Shown here piece after piece: positions 24,201 to 30,845 of a DNA stretch of 64,000 nt (position 1 is the stretch's first letter; each line of letters starts with the position of its first letter). The DNA is taken from contig BGZK01000726.1 in NCBI GenBank assembly GCA_005406025.1, positions 62,001 through 126,000 of the forward strand, in the 5' to 3' direction. The notes below the pieces were generated by a model. It had not been told where the DNA came from and did not search any database. It saw only the letters and a list, made by a program, of their open reading frames with translations. The translations under genes and the position numbers were made by a program. This DNA is from Eumeta japonica. Taxonomy: Eukaryota; Arthropoda; Insecta; Lepidoptera; Psychidae.

Positions 24201-26288
24201 GCTCAGCGGCGCCGCCACTCTCATCTCAAAAATATTTATTGATTTTAATAAAGACATCGAATAAAACAGCCATTTTCAATCTTAAATCAATCTTCGTAAA
24301 GATACTATAATCATTGAATCAATAGTTTCTAAAAATGCAGAATTAAACATACTTTTATAGCATACTCCTAAAAGAACTGACTGCCGGATCTCTGCAGAAT
24401 GTCATTATGTATGTGCAGTTTTAAATATATTCCACCCTTAATTTCTTAGTTAGTCCAAAATAGACATTTTTGCAAATTTACATAAAAATGCATTTTAGCG
24501 TTTCATGTATTAATGAAAAAAATCTGTCTGTCAACCAATTTCCTCTAAATCTACTGAACCGATTAGGTCGTAAAATTAGTACACATAGGCATGAATTTCT
24601 ATATCCCAAGCAAGGACATTAATGTAAGTTAATAATTTCTCTATATGGGTTAGTTTCAAAAATCAAATAGGATAATTAAAAAAAAACAAATTATTGCAAA
24701 TTATACCATATGGCTTATTAAATGAAAGGGCTTGTGGTCACAAAAATATGTTTTCTTTTAATTTTATAATTTAAATACTTATATTAAAAAAATTAGATGA
24801 AAATTTACTATCCCTCTTATCTCAGAAACTACTGAGACAAAAACAAAAGCATAAGCAGTTTATGGCCTTAAAATAACAAGTAAATCTCTCTATATTGTGT
24901 ATAAACTTACATTTTCAATACTTTTGATTATCTCCAGAAATCTTAAGCCCGACATTCTAAAAAATCAGAAAATATTCTTTATTTACAGATTACACAAAAA
25001 CATATAAGTAGATGGCCTTAAAAAACATGTGGTATGCACAACCCTATATTTGCCATTGTTTAGTTACCCCAAACAAATTTGGGTCAGATATAAAGAAACA
25101 TGGTAGTTAACATATTCATTGTATGGAACCTTCTCCACACAAATTCAACTCACACTTGTCCAAGTTTTTTTTTTTGTATATACAAATTCAAAACCAAATA
25201 AATTAAAATGTTCCAAGCATTTAATTTTGCATTAGATCTATAAACGGTTAGGATAGTAGCCAGGTTTATTAGTACAATTATTCTAAGAGCATAATCATAG
25301 TCATATTAATAGACTAATTTTGGAAATGTTTCATTACACTTTTATGTTTTTTAATTTTTTAGTAGATATAGTAAATTATACTGCTGAATGAAATAACAGC
25401 ACTTTTTGTTAAACACAAATTCTTGTTTATGATTAATTAAATTTATCAATGAATTTGTTATTTGCTAAATAATAAGTATGTATGTAATTTGAACCTCGAT
25501 AATTTTAATGAAAAGGATACCAATTTTAAGTTTTCTATTGTAATACAAGGAGGGGATGTAGAAATACTTAAAATGGGATGTTATAGAAAATAATTAAATT
25601 ACTTTAAAATCACTACAGTGGACCCCCAGTAAACCAGCCGCGTCTAATCCAGTGCCTCTTATAATGCATGCCTATTACATACACATCTAATTTGTCTGAC
25701 ATGTCTATAACATGTATATTTATTTCAGCAGATCTTTGTTAATGTGTGTTTGAACAGGTTCTTTCTAATTTATAAGCATTAATTACAAAACTCACAAACA
25801 TTAACCATTAAAAAAATATATATTTTAAATGGCTTAAATTGTGATGAATATGGCATAGGTCGATCCACAATTTATGACATTAGAAACAATCATGAGAGCA
25901 TTCAAAAGTTCGTGTCAACTACTGATTATCGTAATTTACTAAATTCCACAATATTTTGTAGTGCGTATAGAATCTTAACACTTTGATATGTAACTTTTTG
26001 AATTAGAGATTACTCTTTTTCCAAAAGTTCTGGACTATAGGGGTTTGTGGTAATACTCTATATCTATAATCTAACAAATCTGATAATCCGATACCGCCCT
26101 ACAAAATGTTTGTCAATGACCATGTATTGTACAACTTATAAAGCCAAGCCTACAAATTAAATTCTAATCTTTTACAGAAACCTGACACTTATCATTTCAG
26201 CGAGATTCAAAATATGACAAAGAATAACAAACTACAACACATGTGGTTTCAAGGAAAATGTAACGAAGACATTACTTGGTGTAGTTGA
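5472..26288 (+). CDS. TTLL-15-type tubulin-tyrosine-ligase-like protein (whole gene, 6 exons)
   Basis: Proposed exons are 5472-6250, 14435-14597, 14672-14758, 20809-21029, 23287-23500 and 26205-26288. Phases join without a stop and give about 515 residues. In order: a basic cytosolic N-terminus, one hydrophobic segment at about 49-66 (a signal anchor), then a TTL fold. Its motifs are VNHFPGTGFITNK (144-156), EKHNQHRGVSL (194-204), GRRFDVGVYVLLTS (231-244) and RFDLVIDEDLKVYLLEANMSPNLS around 358-381, where EANMSPNL carries the E-x-N metal/ATP ligands. A Cys-rich tail and WFQGKCNEDITWC end the protein. TTLL enzymes ligate amino acids, usually glutamate, to tubulin. Membrane-anchored TTLL-15 relatives also exist, and their real substrate is uncertain. 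The 8.2-, 6.1-, 2.3- and 2.7-kb introns hold many transposons. The last splice is ambiguous. Family assignment is confident; substrate is not. Confidence 0.88.
6251..7994. other. TTLL intron 1, 5' part, no feature recognised
   Basis: AT-rich intron sequence. I found no exon, RNA gene or recognisable transposon. Small open frames near 7306-7637 have no protein-like character. Confidence 0.4.
7995..9103 (+). mobile_element. non-autonomous Helitron
   Basis: The 5' end TCCATACTAACATTATAAA follows an A (7994), and the 3' end GGGCAAAAGCTAG is followed by T (9104). This is the A|TC...CTAG|T arrangement of Helitrons. Just inside the 5' end is the phrase AACCGCTGAACCGATTTAG followed by GGGAAAGGACATAG, characteristic of lepidopteran Helitrons. 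Related 5'-end-like modules recur inside it at about 8245-8365 and 8790-8900. No helicase coding remains. A related body lies at 21797-22083. Confidence 0.82.
9104..9800. other. intron sequence, no feature recognised
   Basis: AT-rich sequence between the Helitron and the non-LTR remnant. I see nothing definite in it. Confidence 0.4.
10033..10480 (-). pseudogene. reverse transcriptase fragment
   Basis: On the - strand, GVFCDIFKAFGCVNHE corresponds to RT motif A, with the FCD aspartate kept. It runs into SLIRDLYHSGITG and ASYLTNKVQKLD. After a deletion that removes the usual VPQGS block, INDLPSLVKDN continues into the catalytic FADDTSLLFKVKR (motif C). A thumb-like stretch with LVYFG and LSYGILFWD follows in another frame below 10028. 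The loss of the PQG block and the frame breaks make it inactive. Confidence 0.85.
10770..10985 (-). repeat. dispersed repeat R1, copy 1
   Basis: The segment contains GTGTGAGGTGTTAATTCGC, TAGTAGACGCTTGCCTGCA, ATGCATTAACATGCAGCATG and CAACCCACCGCTGACC, ending near CACCTAAGCAAGTGTT. The same string in reverse complement recurs at about 23545-23890, 36020-36085 and 40265-40670. A shorter second piece sits nearby at 11325-11382. It has no protein I recognise and no defined ends; it is inserted within the non-LTR remnant. Confidence 0.7.
11325..11382 (-). repeat. dispersed repeat R1, partial copy
   Basis: ACCTGCAACATGCATTAACA and CAACCCACCGCTGACCCTCG repeat the core of the copy at 10,810-10,860 almost exactly, 515 bp away in the same orientation. 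Confidence 0.75.
12061..12273 (-). pseudogene. AP-endonuclease start of the non-LTR ORF2
   Basis: MDSANIDVLCTAEHWLRNG followed by GGFP-like and GSLIVIGNNLKFKERTD phrases matches the start of the exonuclease-endonuclease-phosphatase domain of CR1/jockey-type ORF2. The Glu in TAEHW is the metal ligand. The frame stops after about 70 residues and the rest of the domain is missing. Confidence 0.7.
12570..13094 (-). pseudogene. SGNH/GDSL-esterase-like part of non-LTR ORF1
   Basis: IYSDDLGVGLG (block I position), VLNICMPGASHSDI (block II) and TIIILVGNS (block III, G-x-N-like) appear in SGNH-hydrolase order. FPYSNNSSEKQN and DIINF-like phrases follow in a second frame. Esterase-type ORF1 proteins are known from CR1-clade elements. 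The block I nucleophile Ser is followed by DD rather than the usual L, and a frame break at about 12785 disables it. Confidence 0.6.
13570..13994 (-). pseudogene. coiled-coil start of non-LTR ORF1
   Basis: From an ATG at 13994 the - strand reads MKRRPIIRDLEQKLKTTLLE and continues with heptad-like Leu/Ile spacing. It passes through KELCNSLMSERDDHEIEIK, a stop, LNNKLRGELAELDIKSND, another stop, and MQMDNLQHEMDVYKVDETVK. ORF1 proteins of this clade commonly begin with such a coiled coil for trimerisation. Two in-frame stops make it a pseudogene. Confidence 0.6.
14435..14597 (+). CDS. TTLL gene exon 2
   Basis: Acceptor gtttcag|A at 14434 and donor CAG|gtgtgt. It completes the split Arg codon (AG|A) and reads YCPAKYHPFDPKNLDSY, VVGDDYLPTWEVPSL and YAALHFSMKNSFDVYLRSQ. 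It is in phase with exon 1 (2+1) and leaves phase 0. The 8.2-kb intron before it holds the Helitron and the non-LTR element. Confidence 0.88.
14672..14758 (+). CDS. TTLL gene exon 3
   Basis: Acceptor attacag|GGC and donor GCT|gtatgt; 87 bases reading GKDPAAVWSEVQNAITEVFL and then KKEHHINEA. The 74-bp intron before it is close to the insect minimum. Confidence 0.88.
14759..17940. other. TTLL intron 3, 5' part, mostly featureless
   Basis: AT-rich with no exon seen. A degenerate Helitron-like 3' end (CGCGGATGAAGCTGCAAGCAA) lies at about 17153-17173. A GC-rich island at 17350-17455 has a chance-looking reading frame on each strand. Nothing else is recognisable. Confidence 0.4.
17941..19759. mobile_element. 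fold-back element with about 120-bp internal repeats
   Basis: GTTAGATT at 17941 is inverted as AATCTAAC at 19752-19759, and inverted similarity continues inward (ACTTTGCACACTTATCGAGGA against its complement near 19720-19745). The left arm holds about three units reading ..TCAGGGTCTGATGATGGAGC... in one direction (about 18015, 18905, 19028). The right arm holds five units in the other direction, with ATCAGACCCTGAAA at about 19068, 19188, 19308, 19434 and 19552 (spacing 118-126). A pogo-type element splits the left arm. There is no coding capacity; this is a Foldback-like non-autonomous DNA element. Confidence 0.75.
18143..18832. mobile_element. non-autonomous pogo/Tigger-type element nested in the fold-back element
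   Basis: CAGTAGAACCTCGATAACT at 18143 is matched by the inverted AACTTATCGAGGTTCAACTG ending at 18832, both flanked by TA (18141-18142 and 18833-18834). This is the terminal CAGT and TA duplication of pogo/Tigger elements. Subterminal AACCTCTATAACTTAAA blocks repeat about six times on the left and twice on the right. It has no transposase. An internal 63-bp segment (GTTTCGGTATTTATTGCTTG) is duplicated in tandem at 18365-18490. Confidence 0.85.
19826..20180. repeat. tandem repeat, about 160-bp unit
   Basis: GTCAAGCCGTTTCGTAGTTA, TTTCTTTCGACAAACGATT and AACGAATCAACCGATTTT recur with a period near 160 bp (19828, 19988, then a worn third unit near 20130). It is a short satellite-like array in TTLL intron 3. 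Confidence 0.75.
20385..20515. other. GC-rich island in TTLL intron 3
   Basis: A CpG-rich patch in an AT-rich intron, similar in character to the one at 17350-17455. I see no exon that fits the TTLL phases. It could be a regulatory element or debris of a GC-rich repeat. Confidence 0.25.
20809..21029 (+). CDS. TTLL gene exon 4 (catalytic metal-binding core)
   Basis: Acceptor tttttcag|TTG and donor GATAA|gtaagg. It reads LKSYSSRDNFFELMRFDLV, IDEDLKVYLLEANMSPNLSS and ITGVASYLRNQGRTDK. Asp of FDLVIDED and Glu/Asn of EANMSPN (373-380) are the expected Mg-ATP ligands. It leaves phase 2, completed by the next exon (AA|A, Lys). Confidence 0.92.
21797..22960 (+). mobile_element. Helitron-related segment interrupted by a TIR element
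   Basis: 21797-22083 follows the interior of the Helitron at 8518-8775, sharing GTCATTAATTTTGTCTTATT, GGTCATACTTATTG and AATTAAAATGAA. From 22840 an ...AACGGCTGAA...GAATTTGAAT... phrase matches the module at 8790-8900. The two parts are separated by the TIR element at 22084-22810. No intact TC or CTAG end was found. Confidence 0.6.
22084..22810. mobile_element. TIR DNA element inserted in the Helitron relative
   Basis: The left end TCGCGAAATAAGTTTTCT is inverted on the right as AGAAAACTCACTTCTCGA. Further inside, CTAAAAATATGAGCGATAGC is inverted as GCTATCGCTCATATTTTTAA, giving terminal repeats of about 55 bp. There is no coding capacity. Superfamily and target-site duplication are not clear. 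Confidence 0.65.
23287..23500 (+). CDS. TTLL gene exon 5 (Cys-rich segment)
   Basis: Acceptor attcccag|A. It reads TDAASVNMISSDKNIAAWG and then ECNTVCRDCECAPACALCW, a run of eight cysteines, and LRRAHYEFLHRADFRRLYPP. The 3' limit is uncertain. ATG|GCAAGT at 23500 is a near-perfect GC-type donor, while ATAT|GTATAA at 23526 is a weaker GT donor in the phase that fits the strong downstream acceptor. The open frame beyond this runs into repeat R1. Confidence 0.8.
23545..23890 (+). repeat. dispersed repeat R1, copy 2
   Basis: AACACTCCTCACACCCTAGT, TGTGCCTAATTGGCATGAAA, CACTTGCTTAGGTGTTCGAT and GTGATGGGTTGCATTCTGCA follow the copy at 40340-40640 in the same order. It lies in TTLL intron 5, immediately after exon 5. 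Confidence 0.7.
23891..26200. other. TTLL intron 5, remainder, no gene
   Basis: AT-rich. A degenerate Helitron-like 5' module (CTACTGAACCGATTAGGTCG) lies at about 24553-24572. I see no other exon in the TTLL phase. Confidence 0.4.
26205..26288 (+). CDS. TTLL gene exon 6 (last exon)
   Basis: It reads IQNMTKNNKLQHMWF and then QGKCNEDITWCS before TGA at 26286-26288. The closing W-F-x-G-K-C...W-C pattern is what I expect at the end of this family. With the GC donor of exon 5 the acceptor must be cgag|ATT (26204). With the GT donor at 23526 it would be the stronger ttcag|CGAG (26200), and about 10 residues would be added. Confidence 0.72.
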   Translation: MQNMTKNNKLQHMWFQGKCNEDITWCS

Positions 26289-26356
26289 TATTATATTCTG
26301 CAATGAAAAATATGTAGTTTATTGTCTTTTGTAACTGAAATTAAATTATATATTAC

Positions 26357-26362
26357 AATAAA
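26357..26362 (+). terminator. polyadenylation signal AATAAA for the TTLL gene
   Basis: AATAAA lies 69 nt after the TTLL stop codon; a second AATAAA sits at 26454-26459. Either would end the + transcript before the IntS11 stop codon on the other strand. Confidence 0.6.
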
Positions 26363-26488
26363 CATTATTTATGTGTGATTTATGAACAATTATTAAACAT
26401 TTTAATATTATTGTTTATCAATATTTAAAATGTAATATTTATTAAATATAAACAATAAATGATACACGCTGATTCTTATTAATAATAT

Positions 26489-26494
26489 TTTATT
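26489..26494 (-). terminator. polyadenylation signal AATAAA for IntS11
   Basis: On the - strand AATAAA lies 63 nt beyond the IntS11 stop. If the distal + signal at 26454 is used, the two 3' untranslated regions would run close together or overlap. Confidence 0.6.
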
Positions 26495-26556
26495 CCTATA
26501 CCCCAATTATGAAAATAACAACTTGTGCTTAGCCTAAACAAAGTGTGTTTTACACT

Positions 26557-28344
26557 TCATTGAACAATTGATTGAAGTAGACCTAAGATATAACTACCAA
26601 GATCTTCATCTTGATTGGTCCAAGACACATAAATATTTTTGGTATTGTCATCTTCACCCTCCACTTTGATTAGAACTGATTCTACAGAAATGTTACCATC
26701 AGATATTGTAATAGACCAACCTTGAAGCTTTTCAGATAACAAAGCCTTTAATTTTTCAGCTGTTCTGGCAGCTGGCCCAGGATCTTCAAATCTAACTGTG
26801 CTTGTGAATCTAATCACATGTCGATTGATACCAATCTCTTCACATACTTCATCAATATCGAGCAATGACAACCTATTGTCTTTAACACAGAGTATACCAT
26901 GAATCACTCTTCTCCTTTTTGGATCTGGAGGCTGAGCATTATATCTGACAGATTCTGCTTTAAGAAGTCGCAACGATACATCAATAGGTATTTTAGCCGG
27001 AGTATTAATAACACAAGTTTCTCCATTTGCTGGCATATAACAATTTATTTTAAATTCTTTTTCAATCTTATCTTTCAAAAACTCCATTTTTTGAGCTTCT
27101 CCATGCACTAAAAGTACATTTTTAGGTTCACAGTATTGTATCAGTTGCATAATTCCTTTAGCATCTGCATGAGCCGAAAAAGACATATATTCTACAGTCA
27201 TTTTTACATCTACAACTTGTCTGTTTTCAAATTCGACTTTTTTAGCACCATTCAAAATTTTATGGCCGACTGTGCCCTGAACACAAAATCCTGGCATAAT
27301 TACCATATTTTGTTCATATGGTGCCCATTTCTTGAAAATGTTTAAAGATAAGCCAGCATGTAACATACCAGGAGTTGCAAAGACTACCATAGCACCTGGG
27401 TTATCAATATAAGATTTATCAAATGGTTTTATATGTTTAAAATCAAACATATTTCTCTGCACAAAAGTTTTCCGAATTTTTTGATTGGTCCATGTTATAA
27501 ACATTTTGTAATAATTATTAGCTTTTTCTGTTAATCCCAAAGCAAAATAAACTGGATACTTCAAGTTCATTCTTTCCCAATAGGTTTCTAATAAAATACA
27601 AAGTTCTTGAGCTCGACCCAATGCAAAAACTGGGATAAGTACTTTTCCACCCTTTTCAACACATTCATGAACTTTTTTAAGAAAATCTCTTTCACGACAA
27701 CGTTTAGAATCACGGATCGTTGTGGCATAAGTAGATTCAGAAATTAACAGATCTGGTCTACACTTATCAATCCATGCTGCTCCGAGATGTCTATCAGGAG
27801 TCATATTATAATCTCCTGTATAGACCACCGATTGCGAACCAACTCTAATCCAAAACATTGCAGCTCCTAACACATGGCCAGCATAATAAGCTTTAATTTC
27901 CAGTTCATTATCCACCATAACTGACTGATGAAGAGTCACAGCAGTTACCTTTTTCATACAGTCTTTTATCATTTGAGATGTGAAAAAATTTGACTCTCCT
28001 TTACGTTCTACAGCTACTTTCCTCATATCCTCCAACAAAATTGGTGCTATAGCTTTAGTTGGATGTGTCATATATATCGGGCCAGTGTATCCAACCATTT
28101 CAGACATATATGGAAGTGCCCCACAGTGATCTAAATGGAAATGTGATATAATTACACAATCAATTTGACTTGTAATTGGACCTTCTGGTACTATATAAGA
28201 AAAATCTGGGAACCTTCTCTCATCGTTATAACCCATGTGCATACCGCAATCCAACATTATGTTTTTACCACCCATAGATAGCAATATACAACTTCTTCCG
28301 ACATCCTGGCCAGCACCCAACGGTGTTATTTTTATATCGGGCAT
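26557..28344 (-). CDS. IntS11: Integrator complex subunit 11 (RNA endonuclease)
   Basis: Intact 595-residue frame without introns; human IntS11 is about 600. It is the catalytic subunit of Integrator, a nuclear complex that cleaves snRNA 3' ends and attenuates promoter-proximal mRNA transcription. A metallo-beta-lactamase domain comes first: HFHLDH at 68-73 (H68, H70, D72, H73), GHVLGA with H157, and TGDYN with D178. SESTY with E203 follows, then a beta-CASP domain (about 215-390) with FSAHADAKG (H392) and LLVHGEAQ (H414). The two zinc ions therefore have all their ligands. The basic, Pro-rich PPDPKRRR linker and the C-terminal region are the part that binds IntS9 in known complexes. The closest alternative, CPSF73, is excluded by overall similarity. 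The start is the only Met near [11 protein letters not shown]. The complete lack of introns could mean an ancestral intronless gene or an old retrocopy that replaced it. Confidence 0.97.
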   Translation of the reverse strand: MPDIKITPLGAGQDVGRSCILLSMGGKNIMLDCGMHMGYNDERRFPDFSYIVPEGPITSQIDCVIISHFHLDHCGALPYMSEMVGYTGPIYMTHPTKAIAPILLEDMRKVAVERKGESNFFTSQMIKDCMKKVTAVTLHQSVMVDNELEIKAYYAGHVLGAAMFWIRVGSQSVVYTGDYNMTPDRHLGAAWIDKCRPDLLISESTYATTIRDSKRCRERDFLKKVHECVEKGGKVLIPVFALGRAQELCILLETYWERMNLKYPVYFALGLTEKANNYYKMFITWTNQKIRKTFVQRNMFDFKHIKPFDKSYIDNPGAMVVFATPGMLHAGLSLNIFKKWAPYEQNMVIMPGFCVQGTVGHKILNGAKKVEFENRQVVDVKMTVEYMSFSAHADAKGIMQLIQYCEPKNVLLVHGEAQKMEFLKDKIEKEFKINCYMPANGETCVINTPAKIPIDVSLRLLKAESVRYNAQPPDPKRRRVIHGILCVKDNRLSLLDIDEVCEEIGINRHVIRFTSTVRFEDPGPAARTAEKLKALLSEKLQGWSITISDGNISVESVLIKVEGEDDNTKNIYVSWTNQDEDLGSYILGLLQSIVQ

Positions 28345-30845
28345 TTTCAGTTAATATTAAACTGTTATCGTGCACTTTAGAAGAAATCATAAAATACTGA
28401 TTAATAACAAACAGTTTTGTGCAATCTTTCCTACTGCAAAATAGATAATAGTTTTCTCCAGATATATGGGGAACTCAGATTTGATTATTAAGTGACACGT
28501 TTAATAATATTTAAAGCACAATTACTTCACAAAACAAAGTAATAAACAAAATTCTATAACCTGTTATCACTCCGAAGTTCACACAATCATTTGATTATCA
28601 TACACAGTGTACCGCTGAGCATCATACTGAGCAATCATACTCACAGAATAGGACACATTACAGAACACACACAAATATTTCAGTGGCGCGAATTACAATT
28701 GCAGACCATTTATTCAAATATGAGAAAAAATCGTTTTTCCTGCGTAAAATAATTTGCTATAATTTTCTTGTAGGTGATAATGCAGCATAAAAGCATTAAA
28801 CAAATAAAAAATAACTATATAAAATAAATAGGGACTGTGCATTTAGATGAGCGGTCCCTAATCCTTTTTTATTCGAAGCTTCATAAATATATTCTTGGGA
28901 TTTTGTGGGCTATAGTCACTTAATCTCAAAATTATGTCAGGTGAATAACATTGCCAAAATGTCGCAATGGAAAAATTATATGTAACAGTATGAAATAAAA
29001 TTAATAAACCAAATTGTCTTGATTTTGATAACAAATAATAAAGTGTTTAGTAAAAGATTTTTGTTGTATTTTAAGTGGATGAAATATAAATATAATAACA
29101 CTTAATCCACATATTTATTTATGACATAAAATAACAATGATTACTTAACGTGATTTTTGAAATTGAGATTAGGAAATAACAATTACACAAAAATTCATAT
29201 ATGTGCTCTATATGCTATTCTTAAAATGTTATGCAAATATGAGTTAATATTTTTAGCGTAGACATTTCAACTTAACATAGTTTGACAAGAATATAACACA
29301 AAAAGCAAATACTGTAACATAAAGGGTATAATAATATTTGGATTAACACAAAACTAAGTTTCTCAATTTTATTTAAAATGTGAATTTTGTTGCAAAATTT
29401 TCAAATATTTTTTTCAAATAGATATTAAATGTTGTTTTACAATCGCTCCCTTTGTAAATGGCGTCATATGATAGCATAGTAAATATTAAGTATAATATGA
29501 AGCTCATTACTGCTGAATCTTCTGAAATAGAAAAAAGAATGTTCTGTAGTTGTTTTAAACACTATTAAAGTTATATGGACAGACATGAGTAAAATTTACA
29601 TCTTTCGGGCTAAAATATGAGACTAACATTTTTTTATTGGTTATTTTAATTTAACTAAATATATAGATTTTTCGCAATATCTTTATTGATAGTATGTTAC
29701 ATCACAGATATACAAATACATATGGTCAGAAGTGTAAAGCTAGTTAAAAGTAATTTCTAGGAATTATTAATTAATTTACATTAACTTAACTTAATAATTC
29801 ATTGACACATGTTAAACATATAACATGGCCTTAGGTCAAACTTGCCTAATGTACCACCGTAGTAGTTATATTTACTTAGTTATTTAAATATGTTGCTTCC
29901 AAAATATTTCGTATACAAATCTTTTTAAATCGTTTGAATCATTTCTGTTTAAAACATGATAAATGTAATTTGAAAACTATTTATAATTATTTTTTTCGAT
30001 TTTTATTAATATTCTTTTTCACTATTTTAAAATTTTTGTTTGTTTTATGCATAAATATAACACCAGATTGTACAAATACCTGCAACAATACAGCTTCTGT
30101 ATTTTATGCACGCTTCCTATAACTACTTATGTTTTAAAGTGTCAATTTTTTCTAGGTGCCTTTTTAGCATATTGGACACCTCTTAGCAAAGTCACAATTT
30201 TTCAGACCATTGTATCATTTTATACATGTACAAAACACTATTATTCATATATTCAACATTATTTCCCTAATGCTTTACAAACATATCTCAAATAATCAAA
30301 ATTTATAGTAAAATTTATTTTAATTCTTAAATTGAGAGACTGATTTTTCAGTTGCCAAAAATCTATTGATTTTTGTAGTAATATATTCGACACATGCATG
30401 CAAAGTCTCCTCACGCATATTTTAATCCTTCTGTCACTTAATTATATTCTTTATATTCTGTTAACTATGTTAATAACTATAATATGTACTACAATTTTTG
30501 GTCTGGTTTTTTAGAAGTGTCACAATCACTGTTTTGATGTTTTAAATAAAACGAACATGCGTCGTCGTCATTGAACAATGGAATAATAAAGTAATGTGTG
30601 CAAATCCACATTTATTTATAACGTTATGAATGCTAATAAAAGGTATTTCTATCATTGTCTCAACCCTCACATAAATATGCGTCAAAATCAAACATTTTTC
30701 TTGTTTTAAAAGAGAGTATAACTACGTTTAAAGGTTTAAATATATTTCATTTTAATTTTCAAATATTTTTTATTACTGTATTTTTTATTGTAAATATAAT
30801 GCATAAAAGATTCTTCTATTATTCACATCGTAAAGGTATGACTCA
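28345..30845. other. AT-rich intergenic region upstream of IntS11
   Basis: Its right-to-left beginning must contain the IntS11 promoter, but I see no TATA box or CpG cluster. The rest, very AT-rich with short chance frames, holds no gene or transposon I can name. Confidence 0.4.
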
